From NCBI RefSeq assembly GCF_000716545.1, contig NZ_JNWZ01000091.1, positions 1-38,260 on the forward strand: 38,260 nt of DNA. Direction: 5' to 3'. Position 1 is the stretch's first letter. Each line of letters starts with the position of its first letter. A program made the translations under genes and the position numbers. The DNA is from Kitasatospora phosalacinea (GTDB lineage Bacteria; Actinomycetota; Actinomycetes; Streptomycetales; Streptomycetaceae). The notes under the pieces are model-generated. The model ran no database searches, was not told the DNA's origin, and saw only the letters and a program-made list of their open reading frames with translations. Shown here one piece after another: positions 22,709 through 30,325 of this stretch.

Positions 22709-24837
22709 GAAGGGTGCTGCTCGGTCATGGTGGCGCCGACCGCCGTCCGGGGCCGCAGGAACGCGGTGGCCGGCAGGGCGCCGTCGGGCGGGCGGGGGGC
22801 CTCGGCGGTGGACGGGTCGGTGGAGGTGAACAGGTCGGTGGCGGTGGCGTCCCAACTGTTGCCGGTGGAGCGGGATTTCGGCCCGCGCTGGATGTCCCGG
22901 CCGTTGTCGAGGGCCGCGTTGGCGGACAACTCGGCTGCCGCGTCCGGCAGGTAGAAGCCGACCAGGGCGTTGCGGAGGGCGGAGTTGCCGGTCAGTCGCA
23001 GGGCGCCCGGGTTGCCCTCGTCGTTGAAGCCCAGGCCGGAGTTGTCCCAGGCCGCGTTGTTGGTCACCAGGTGCGCCACCGCGGTCCGGCCGCCTCCGCC
23101 GCCCAGGGTGAAGCCGTTGCCGTTGCGGTACGACCAGTTGCTGTCCACCGTCACCGGATCGGTGAAGCCGCCCAGGTCGAGGCCGTCGGTCGCGTTGCCG
23201 TGGAAGCGGTTGCCGCGCACCACGTTGCCCGTGCCCGAGCCGAAGGTCAGGCCCAGCCCGGTGCCGGCCGTGCCGGCCGCGTCCCGGTTGTCGTAGAAGT
23301 CGCTGTCCAGCACCGCGTTGCCGTTCGTCCCGGCGTCCCGCAGCAGCAGCCCCGAGCGGCCGTTGCCGTGGAAGGCGAGGCGTTGGAACACCACCGAGCG
23401 GCAGCCGGTGCACACCCAGCCGTGGCCCGCCGCGCCGCGCAGTTCCAGGCCCTGGACGGTCCAGAAGCCGCCGCTCTGGGTGACCGCCCAGGCGGCCGCG
23501 GGCAGTGCGGAGGCGTCCAGCACCGGGCGTTCGTCGCGGTAGGCGGAGAGCGTGATCCGCTGCCCGTCGGTGCCCGCCGTGGTGAGGACCACCGGCGCCG
23601 CCAGCCGGTAGGTGCCGCCGCGCAGCGCGATGGTCTGCCCCGGCCGGACGGCGGACGCGGCCCGCGCCAGGGAGGCGAACGGGTGCGCCAGCGAACCGTC
23701 CGAGTCGTCCGAGCCGTCCGGCGCGACGTACAGGTCCGCGACCGCCACGCCGGGGAGCGCGGACGGGGGCCGGGGTGCCGCCGGCCGCGCGTCGACGTCG
23801 GCGGAGGCGGAGGCGGAGGCGGGCGGGGAAGCGGAGACGGAGGGCGAGGGAGAGGGAGGGGGGAGCGAGGCGGAGGAGGGTGCGGTGGCGGCGGGCGCCG
23901 AGGGGTGCGGGGCGGGGGAGTCCGGGGCCGGCCACGGGAGGACGGCCAGCAGCACCGCCGTCACCACGGCGGCGCCCGCGGCGGCACCCACCGCCGCCCG
24001 TGCGGTCGTCCGGCCCGCCGTCGCGGCGCCGTCGCGCAGTGCGGCGCGCAGCCCGTCCGCGAGCCGGTCCGGCACCAGCAGGACGCCGAGGCCGGGCAGC
24101 AGCCGCTCCGGCGGGACCAGCCCGGCCGACCGGCCCCCGCACTCGGCGCACCCGCGCAGGTGCCGGGCCAGCCGCTTGCGCCACACCGAGTCGGGGCGGC
24201 CGTCCCACCCGGCCGAGGCCAGGGCCAGGTCGGCGCAGCGCGGCTCGGCGTCCAGCGCCCGCACCAGGCAGCGGACCAGGTCGAGTTGGGCCTTCATCCG
24301 CTTCAACTTGACGGCGGCGTGCGCCTGTTCGACGCCGAGGGCGTCGGCGAGCTCGGCGCGGTCGAGGTCGCCGAGCACCTCCTGCCACCACAGCGCCAGG
24401 AGTCGGCGGTCCCCCTGGTCCAACCAGGCGGTGGCGCGGACGAGTTCGCGGCGCTGGGCGGACAGCGCCAGCTCGGCGAGGCTCCGGTCGGCGAAGTCGG
24501 TGCCCGGGTCGGGGACGTCCAGCGCCTCCAGGCGGTGCGGCAGTTCGAGCACCCGGCGGCGCCCGTGCTCCTGCACCCGGCGGTAGGCGATCGCCACCAG
24601 CCAGGACCTGAAACGTTCGGGCTCGCGCAGCCCGGCCAGGCCGCGCACCGCCCGCAGCATGGTCTCCTGGGTCAGGTCGTCGGCCTCGCCCGGGCCGACC
24701 GCCCGCGCGATCAGGTGGTGCACCAGCGGCAGGTGCGCGCCCAACAGCCGTTCCAGCGCCGCCGCGTCCCCCGACTGGGCCGCCGCGACCAACCGCGGGA
24801 CGTCCGCCACCGCCTCCCGCCGACCGTCCACCAGCAC
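22705..24837 (-). CDS. Membrane-tethered ECF-type sigma factor fused to an extracellular pectate-lyase-like beta-helix
   Basis: The 710-residue start (GTG with GGGGAGG upstream) is the best of three neighbouring GTGs. Residues about 10-95 are sigma-70 region 2 (GEADDLTQETMLRAVRGL, FRSWLVAIAYRRVQEH). About 145-195 is region 4 (LLALWWQEVLGDLDRAELADALG, AVKLKRMKAQLD). A zinc-finger-like RHLRGCAECGG follows near 235, then a single membrane helix (GAAAGAAVVTAVLLAVLPW, about 290) and a Pro/Ser/Ala linker. The last 370 residues are a right-handed parallel beta-helix of PL9 pectate lyase type (LYVAPDGSDDSDGSLAHPF, IALRGGTYRLAAPVVLTTAGT, NATDGLDLGG, NWSYRNGNGFTLGGG). The sigma part would be cytoplasmic and the helix outside. 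Actinomycete ECF sigma factors with C-terminal extracellular extensions are known; whether this helix binds or cuts a polysaccharide is open. Confidence 0.88.
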   Translation of the reverse strand: MLVDGRREAVADVPRLVAAAQSGDAAALERLLGAHLPLVHHLIARAVGPGEADDLTQETMLRAVRGLAGLREPERFRSWLVAIAYRRVQEHGRRRVLELPHRLEALDVPDPGTDFADRSLAELALSAQRRELVRATAWLDQGDRRLLALWWQEVLGDLDRAELADALGVEQAHAAVKLKRMKAQLDLVRCLVRALDAEPRCADLALASAGWDGRPDSVWRKRLARHLRGCAECGGRSAGLVPPERLLPGLGVLLVPDRLADGLRAALRDGAATAGRTTARAAVGAAAGAAVVTAVLLAVLPWPAPDSPAPHPSAPAATAPSSASLPPPSPSPSVSASPPASASASADVDARPAAPRPPSALPGVAVADLYVAPDGSDDSDGSLAHPFASLARAASAVRPGQTIALRGGTYRLAAPVVLTTAGTDGQRITLSAYRDERPVLDASALPAAAWAVTQSGGFWTVQGLELRGAAGHGWVCTGCRSVVFQRLAFHGNGRSGLLLRDAGTNGNAVLDSDFYDNRDAAGTAGTGLGLTFGSGTGNVVRGNRFHGNATDGLDLGGFTDPVTVDSNWSYRNGNGFTLGGGGGRTAVAHLVTNNAAWDNSGLGFNDEGNPGALRLTGNSALRNALVGFYLPDAAAELSANAALDNGRDIQRGPKSRSTGNSWDATATDLFTSTDPSTAEAPRPPDGALPATAFLRPRTAVGATMTEQHPS

Positions 24838-24923
24838 CGCCGCCACCCCTCCCCGTCCCGACCTGTCGCACAGGGGTCCGCATCCTGGCACGGCCCCGCC
24901 CGGCACGTAAAGCGGTTCGGTGC

Positions 24924-24955
24924 CCGGTCGTCCCCGACACGCCCGGGACGACCGG
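24924..24955. promoter_or_regulatory. 11-bp inverted repeat between the sigma fusion and XRE-MurA genes
   Basis: CCGGTCGTCCC and GGGACGACCGG are perfect arms around a 10-nt spacer. It lies about 90 bp upstream of the sigma fusion start and 42 bp upstream of the XRE-MurA start. It could be an operator or a stable hairpin in an mRNA leader. Confidence 0.45.
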
Positions 24956-24966
24956 CGAATGTGCGT

Positions 24967-24990
24967 CATATCGCACAGGTGAGATATGTT
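24967..24990 (+). promoter_or_regulatory. Promoter -10 with overlapping inverted repeat for XRE-MurA
   Basis: CATATC (24967-24972) and GATATG (24983-24988) form a perfect 6-bp inverted repeat with a 10-nt spacer. The right arm overlaps TATGTT (24985-24990), a good -10 placed 6 bp before the GTG start, so the mRNA would be leaderless. A regulator bound here would block RNA polymerase. The protein encoded has an N-terminal XRE domain, so autoregulation is the simplest reading. Confidence 0.5.
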
Positions 24991-24996
24991 CGCGCA

Positions 24997-26526
24997 GTGA
25001 CCGAAGACTACCTCTCCCGCATCGGCAAGCTCGTCCGTGCCGCCCGCACCCACAAGGGCTGGACGCAGAGCCAGCTCGCCGCGGCCCTCGGCACCACCCA
25101 GAGCGCGGTGGCCCGGATCGAGTCCGGCGGCCAGAACATCGGCCTGGACCTGGTCGCCCGGATCGGCGAGGCGCTCGACAGCGAGATCGTCTCGCTCGGC
25201 GTGGCCGGCCCGATGAACCTGCGGGTGGTCGGCGGCCGCCCGCTGTCCGGCAGCATCGAGGTCCGCACCAGCAAGAACGCCTGCGTCGCGCTGCTCGCCG
25301 CCTCCCTGCTGACCACCGGCCGCACCACCCTGCGGCGCGCCGCCCGGATCGAGGAGGTCTACCGCCTGCTGGAGGTCCTCGCGAGCATCGGCGTGCGCCA
25401 CCGCTGGATCAACGACGGCCTCGACCTGGAGATCACCCCGCCCGCCGAACTCGACCTCTCCGGCATGGACGAGGAGGCCGCCCGGCGCACCCGCAGCATC
25501 CTGATGTTCCTCGGCCCGCTGCTGCACCGCGCCGACCGCTTCGAGATCCCCTACGCGGGCGGCTGCGACCTCGGCACCCGCACCGTCCAGCCCCACCTGG
25601 CGGCCCTGCGCCAGTTCGGACTGCACGTCAGCGCCACCACCGGCACCTACCGGGCCACCGTCGACCTCGGCGTCTCCCCGCAGCGCCCCATCGTGCTCAC
25701 CGAGCGCGGCGACACCGTCACCGAGAACGCGCTGCTGGCCGCCGCCCGCCACCCCGGCACCACCGTCATCCGCAACGCCAGCGCCAACTACATGGTCCAG
25801 GACCTGTGCTTCTTCCTGGAACTGCTCGGCGTGAAGGTCGAGGGCATCGGCACCACCACCCTCACCGTGCACGGCAAGGCCGTCATCGACACCGACGTCG
25901 ACTACGCGCCCTCCGAGGACCCGGTCGAGGCGATGAGCCTGCTCACCGCCGCCGTCGTCACCAACTCCGAACTGACCATCCGCCGCGTCCCGATCGAGTT
26001 CATCGAGATCGAACTCGCCGTCCTCGACGAGATGGGCCTCGACTGCGAGCGCGGCCCCGAGTACCCGGCCGCCAACGGCCGCACCCGGCTGACCGACCTC
26101 ACCGTCCGGCCCTCCAAGCTGGTCGCGCCGATCGACAAGATCCACCCGATGCCGTTCCCCGGCATCAACATCGACAACCTGCCGTTCTTCGCCGCCATCG
26201 CCGCCTGCGCGCACGGCACCACGCTGGTCCACGACTGGGTGTACGAGAACCGCTCGGTCTACCTCACCGAACTCGGCCGGGTCGGCGCCAGCGTCCAACT
26301 CATGGACCCGCACCGCGTCCTGGTCGAGGGACCGACCCGCTGGCGCTCCGCCGAGATGATGTGCCCGCCCGCGCTGCGCCCCGCGATGGTGCTGCTGCTG
26401 GCGATGCTGGCCGCCGAGGGCACCTCCATCCTGCGCAACGTCTACGTGATCAACCGCGGGTACGAGGACCTGGCCGCCCGGCTCAACTCGGTCGGCGCGC
26501 AGATCGAGGTCTTCCGCGACATCTGA
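24997..26526 (+). CDS. XRE DNA-binding domain fused to a MurA-like enolpyruvyl transferase
   Basis: The product is 509 residues from a GTG directly after a -10 element. Residues about 5-65 are an XRE helix-turn-helix (RIGKLVRAARTHKGWTQSQL, GTTQSAVARIESGGQNIGLD). From about 72 it is an EPSP-synthase/MurA fold (UDP-GlcNAc enolpyruvyl transferase). Catalytic positions seem kept: Lys93-Asn94 in RTSKNAC (E. coli K22-N23), Cys190 in AGGCDLGTRTV (C115), Asp393 in FPGINIDNLPF (D305, with a two-residue insertion) and Arg461 in ALRPAMVL (R397). Spacing between these residues is close to that of MurA. MurA starts peptidoglycan synthesis by transferring enolpyruvate from PEP to UDP-GlcNAc. Streptomycetes carry more than one MurA paralogue, and this is probably the regulator-fused type. 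Whether it is active, a sensor, or both is unknown. A 13-bp terminator follows. Confidence 0.9.
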   Translation: MTEDYLSRIGKLVRAARTHKGWTQSQLAAALGTTQSAVARIESGGQNIGLDLVARIGEALDSEIVSLGVAGPMNLRVVGGRPLSGSIEVRTSKNACVALLAASLLTTGRTTLRRAARIEEVYRLLEVLASIGVRHRWINDGLDLEITPPAELDLSGMDEEAARRTRSILMFLGPLLHRADRFEIPYAGGCDLGTRTVQPHLAALRQFGLHVSATTGTYRATVDLGVSPQRPIVLTERGDTVTENALLAAARHPGTTVIRNASANYMVQDLCFFLELLGVKVEGIGTTTLTVHGKAVIDTDVDYAPSEDPVEAMSLLTAAVVTNSELTIRRVPIEFIEIELAVLDEMGLDCERGPEYPAANGRTRLTDLTVRPSKLVAPIDKIHPMPFPGINIDNLPFFAAIAACAHGTTLVHDWVYENRSVYLTELGRVGASVQLMDPHRVLVEGPTRWRSAEMMCPPALRPAMVLLLAMLAAEGTSILRNVYVINRGYEDLAARLNSVGAQIEVFRDI

Positions 26527-26550
26527 CAGCGCATCGCACCAGTGCGGTGA

Positions 26551-26579
26551 GGGCCGCCCGGCCGACGGCCGGGCGGCCC
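26551..26579 (+). terminator. Terminator after XRE-MurA
   Basis: GGGCCGCCCGGCC-GAC-GGCCGGGCGGCCC is a perfect 13-bp stem with a 3-nt loop followed by TT, 24 bp after the stop codon. Confidence 0.9.
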
Positions 26580-26719
26580 TTCCGCGTGCCCGCCCGGGGC
26601 GCCGCCGGAAATCCCACCGAAAAGTTTCTGTCATCCCGTCATGCCGCCGCCCGTCTACAGGGGTGCTGCGGGCCGACCCGGCCGGCAGCGCGGATTCCCT
26701 GTACGGAGAGGGCGGACCG

Positions 26720-28004
26720 ATGTCCGGAAGAACGCGTGGCGCGGCGGTGGCCGCGGTGGTGCTCGGGGCAGGGGTGGTGACGGCCGTACCGGCCGAGGCC
26801 GTGGCCCTGCCCGCTGCCGGGACGTACCAGTTGGCGGTGGTGAAGAGCGGGATGTGTCTGGACGTGCCGTCGGGTTCGACGTCCTCGGGTGCGAAGTTGC
26901 AGCAGTGGGGGTGCGGTAGCGGGCAGGCGAACCAGCAGTGGCGGCTGGTGCCGGTGTCGACGGGCGTGTACCAGTTGGTGAACGATCGTCAGCGTGCGCA
27001 GCGGGTTGTGTGTCAGCGACCAGGGGGCGTCCACGACGGCCGGGACGCCGGTGATCCAGGAGACCTGTACCGCCAACACCAACAAGCAGTGGGCGTTCCG
27101 ACCCGTCGGCGCCACCGCCGCGCCGACCGTCGCGCAGGACGGCACCGGCCGCTACCGCACCGTGCAGGCGGCGATCGACGCCGTCGGCAGCGGCAACACC
27201 GGCCGGGTGGTGATCACCATCAAGCCCGGCACCTACCGGGAGAAGGTCACCGTCCCGGCCGACAAGCCCTTCGTCACCCTCCAGGGGCTGGGCGCGGGCC
27301 CGGGCGACGTGGTGCTGGTCGGCAACCGGAACGCGGGCACCTACGGCACCTCGGGCAGCGCCACGGTGGTCGCGCAGGGCCACGACTTCACGGCGACCAA
27401 CCTCACCTTCAGCAACGACTTCGACGAGAACAGCTCCGACACCGGCGACCAGGCGCTCGCGCTCTACCTGGACGCGGACCGGGCGGTGCTGGACGACGTG
27501 CGGCTGCTCGGCGACCAGGACACCTTCCTGGTCAACGAGAGCGCCCGCACGTACGTGGTCGGTTCGTACGTCGAAGGGACGGTCGACTTCGTCTACGGCG
27601 GCGGCATCGCCGTGTTCGACAACTGCCGCATCCACGAGAAGCGCACCACCGGCGGCCCGATCACCGCCGCCAGCACCCCGGCCGCCCGGGCCTACGGCTT
27701 CCTGTTCTACCGCTCGACGGTCGACGGGACGACCGCCGGGAAGACCCAGCTGGGACGGCCGTGGCGGCAGGACGCGCAGGTGGTGTACCGGGAGTCGGTG
27801 CTGACCGACACCATCGCCACCGCGCAGCCCTGGACCGACATGTCCACCAGCACCTGGCAGAAGGCCCGGTACTTCGAGTACCGCAACACCGGCGCGGGCG
27901 CGGGCGTGAACGCCAATCGCCCGCAGCTCACCGACGCCCAGGCCGCCGCGTACACCCCGCAGAAGTACCTGGCGGGCGCCGACGGCTGGAACCCCGTCCG
28001 ATGA
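26720..28004 (+). pseudogene. Secreted pectin methylesterase (CE8) with N-terminal ricin-type lectin domain, frameshifted
   Basis: The ATG opens a signal peptide (SGRTRGAAVAAVVLGAG, cleavage near AEA-V) and half of a CBM13/ricin-B domain (TYQLAVVKSGMCLDVPSGS, QANQQWRLVP, YQLVN). The frame then breaks: ten extra bases (26984-26993) separate AAC from GTGCGCAGC, and the other half (SGLCVSDQG, CTANTNKQWAFRP) continues in another frame through the enzyme domain. That domain is intact: GTYREKV, QALALY, GDQDTFL and GTVDFVYGG with the two catalytic Asp residues, and LGRPWR with the catalytic Arg. Repaired length would be about 424 residues. It removes methyl esters from pectin outside the cell. A GTG at 26994 could start a protein without a signal peptide, which would be useless for secretion. 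Sequencing error is possible; see the findings. Confidence 0.85.
26788..27103 (+). repeat. Direct repeat copy A: lectin cassette of the pectin methylesterase gene
   Basis: These 316 bp match 28120-28423 with six substitutions and one 12-bp insertion. The repeat covers the end of the signal peptide and the whole ricin-type domain. Its codons favour G endings (TTG, GTG, ACG, TCG, GGG), whereas the enzyme domains favour C endings, which suggests a shuffled or gene-converted cassette. Confidence 0.95.
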
Positions 28005-28036
28005 CCACCGACACCACGACGCGTAAGGACACCACC

Positions 28037-29333
28037 ATGCGAGGCACCACCACCCGCCGCCTGACCGGGATCGCGGCGGCCCTGCTGCTCGGCGCGGGCA
28101 CCGTCTCGGTCCTGGGGGCACCGGCCGAGGCCGTGGCCCTGCCCGCTGCCGGGACGTACCAGTTGGCGGTGGTGAAGAGCGGGATGTGCCTGGACGTGCC
28201 GTCGGGTTCGACGTCCCCGGGTGCGAAGTTGCAGCAGTGGGGGTGCGGTAGCGGGCAGGCGAACCAGCAGTGGCGGCTGGTGCCGGTGTCGACGGGCGTG
28301 TACCAGTTGGTGAACGCGCAGCGGGCTGTGCGTCAGCGACCAGGGCGCGTCCACGACGGCCGGGACGCCGGTGATCCAGGAGACCTGCACCGCCAACACC
28401 AACAAGCAGTGGGCGTTCCGACCGGTGAGCACCGGACGGACCTGGTCCGACCGCGCGGACGGCTTCGCCTCCACCGGCGGCGGGACGACCGGCGGCGCGG
28501 CCGGGCCGACCGTCACCGTCACCGACTTCGCCGGCCTGGTCAAGTACGCGACGGCGGACGGCCCCTACACGATCCGGGTGGCGGCCGCCGTCACCGCCGC
28601 GCCGTACGGCTACGAGATCCCGGTGAAGTCGAACAAGACCGTCGTCGGCGTCGGCACCTCGGGCGAGATCGTCCACGGCGGGTTCTTCCTCGCCGCCGGC
28701 ACCCACAACGTGATCCTGCGCAACCTCACCATCCGGGACGCGCAGATGGCCGACGACGACCCGGACGACAAGGTCTACGACTACGACGGCATCCAGATGG
28801 ACACCGCCGACCACGTGTGGATCGACCACAACCGGATCGAGCGGATGAACGACGGCCTGATCGACAGCCGGAAGGACACCAGCTACCTCACCGTCTCCTG
28901 GAACGTCATGGGCGAGGAGAACAAGGCGTTCGGGATCGGCTGGACCGACAACGTCACCGCCCGGATCACCATCCACCACAACTGGATCCACGACACCAAC
29001 CAGCGCAACCCCAGCGTGGACAACGTCGCCTACGCCCACCTCTACAACAACTACCTGCAGAACGTCGGCTCCTACGGCAACCTCTCGCGCGGCGCCTCGC
29101 GCACCGTGATCGAGAACAGCTACTACGACCACGTCAACAACCCCTACTACAACGACACCTCCGCCGCCGCGCTGAGCCAGAGCGGCAGCATCGTGGTCGA
29201 CAGCACCGGCAAGCAGCAGACCAACGGCACCACCTTCGACCCGTCCTCGTTCTACCCGTACACCCTGGACCAGGCCAAGGACGTGCCCGCGCTGCTCGCC
29301 CAGTACGCCGGCCCGCAGAGCACCATCGGCTGA
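28037..29333 (+). pseudogene. Secreted pectate lyase (PL1) with N-terminal ricin-type lectin domain, frameshifted
   Basis: The ATG chosen has AAGGA at good spacing; an earlier in-frame ATG (28001) overlaps the methylesterase stop (ATGA), so the two genes are probably one operon. A signal peptide (TRRLTGIAAALLLGAGTVS) leads into the same lectin half-domain as in the neighbour. The frame breaks at the same point, here by the apparent loss of two bases after GTGAAC (near 28315). The other lectin half and the lyase domain read in another frame: VGVGTSGEIVHGGFF, YDGIQMDTADHVWIDHN, DGLIDSRKDTSYLTVSWN, ITIHHNWIHDTNQRNP and AHLYNNYLQN, the PL1 signature with its Ca-binding Asp residues. Repaired length is about 432 residues. 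It would cut demethylated pectin by beta-elimination. The lyase part is undamaged. Confidence 0.85.
28120..28423 (+). repeat. Direct repeat copy B: lectin cassette of the pectate lyase gene
   Basis: These 304 bp are the second copy of the cassette at 26788-27103, in the same orientation 1.3 kb downstream. It lacks the 12 bp GATCGTCAGCGT present in copy A. Recombination between the copies would delete the methylesterase enzyme domain and join the first signal peptide to the lyase. Confidence 0.95.
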
Positions 29334-29345
29334 CGCCGAGCCGCG

Positions 29346-29385
29346 CCGGGGCACCGGGTCCGTCACCGCGGGCCCGGCGCCCCGG
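29346..29385 (+). terminator. Terminator after the pectate lyase gene
   Basis: CCGGGGCACCGGGTCCG pairs with CGGGCCCGGCGCCCCGG over 17 positions, two of them mismatched or wobble, with a 6-nt loop, 13 bp past the stop. Confidence 0.75.
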
Positions 29386-29425
29386 TGTCCTGACGTAGAT
29401 TGGGGGCCAACGAAGGGGGAGGCCG

Positions 29426-30217
29426 GTGACGGTCCGTACGGACGAACAGGCGCAGGTGGGGGCGCTGTTGGCGCAGTGGCGGCGACGGCGCGGGGTCAGC
29501 CAGCTGGAGCTGGCCAACCTGTCGGGCGTCTCGGCGCGGCACGTCGGATTCGTGGAGACCGGGCGCTCGCGGCCCAGCCGGGAGATGGTGCTGCGGCTGG
29601 CCGAGCACCTGGAGGTCCCGCTGCGGGAACGCAACTCGCTGCTGCTGGCCGCCGGTTACGCGCCCGTGTTCCACGAGAAGCCGCTCGACGACCCGGCGAT
29701 GCGGCCGATCCTGGCGGCGGTGCGGCGGGTGCTGCGCGGCCACCACCCCTACCCGGCGCTGGTCACGGACGGCCGGCGCAACCTCATCGCGTCCAACGAA
29801 CCGTTCGACCGGCTGTTCACCGAAGGCGTCGCCGCGCACCTGCTCCAGCCCCCGGTGAACGTCCTGCGCGTGGTCCTGCACCCCGAAGGGATGGCCCCCC
29901 GGATCGCCAACCTGGGCCGGTGGCGCGGCAAACTGCTCACCGGGCTGGCCCGCCGCGCAGCCCTCGACGGAAGCCTCCGGCCACTGTACGAGGAACTGCT
30001 CGGCTACCCGTGCGAGCAGCCGGTGCCCGAGGTCGACATCCCCGGGCCGGACGAGATCATGCTCCCGCTCGAACTGCGCTGCGGAGAAAGGGTGCTGTCG
30101 TTCATCGCGACGTTCTCCACCTTCGGCACCGCCCGCGACCTGACCTCCTCCGAGCTGATCATCGAGAGCTTCTTCCCGGCCGACGACGACACCGCCGCCT
30201 ACCTGTCAGGTAGTTGA
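29426..30217 (+). CDS. XRE family regulator with MmyB-like ligand-binding domain
   Basis: The product is 263 residues from a GTG with AAGGGGGAGG upstream. A TAGATT (29396-29401) 24 bp before the start may be the -10. The helix-turn-helix spans about 8-70 (QVGALLAQWRRRRGVSQLEL, SGVSARHVGFVETGRSRPSR). The ligand domain spans about 100-260 (YPALVTDGRRNLIASNEPFDRL, NVLRVVLHPEGMAPRIANLG, PLELRCGERVLSFIATFSTFGTARDLTSSELIIESFFPAD). It belongs to the same broad family as the regulator at 19379-20233 but to the subgroup with the shorter LSFIATFSTFGT ending. It is followed in the same direction by an MFS exporter 108 bp downstream, its most likely target. Confidence 0.9.
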   Translation: MTVRTDEQAQVGALLAQWRRRRGVSQLELANLSGVSARHVGFVETGRSRPSREMVLRLAEHLEVPLRERNSLLLAAGYAPVFHEKPLDDPAMRPILAAVRRVLRGHHPYPALVTDGRRNLIASNEPFDRLFTEGVAAHLLQPPVNVLRVVLHPEGMAPRIANLGRWRGKLLTGLARRAALDGSLRPLYEELLGYPCEQPVPEVDIPGPDEIMLPLELRCGERVLSFIATFSTFGTARDLTSSELIIESFFPADDDTAAYLSGS

Positions 30218-30325
30218 GGCACCCGGCGGGCCCGGGAAGAGTGGAGCACGCACCGCGCCCCGCCCCGCACTCCGAGGGCGGAGCGGCGCGGGCCCACTCG
30301 TCACCTCCCAGGAGCCTGTCCCCCC

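Noticed and set aside
22705..26634. A single 1309-codon minus-strand protein joining the sigma fusion to sequence opposite XRE-MurA
   Set aside because: The part beyond 24837 is antisense to the XRE-MurA catalytic domain and has shadow composition; a GTG with a good ribosome binding site starts exactly at the sigma domain.
26940..27000. Programmed -1 ribosomal frameshifting at the lectin break
   Set aside because: No slippery heptamer such as XXXYYYZ precedes the break, and the two copies differ in length by 12 bp exactly there, so a shared recoding signal is not evident. It remains possible but unsupported.
26663..29398. A continuous 911-codon plus-strand frame spanning both pectinase genes as a fusion
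   Set aside because: Past each lectin half the frame gives Arg/Gly-rich sequence without domains, whereas another frame there encodes intact methylesterase and lyase. It is the frameshifted frame, kept open by high GC.
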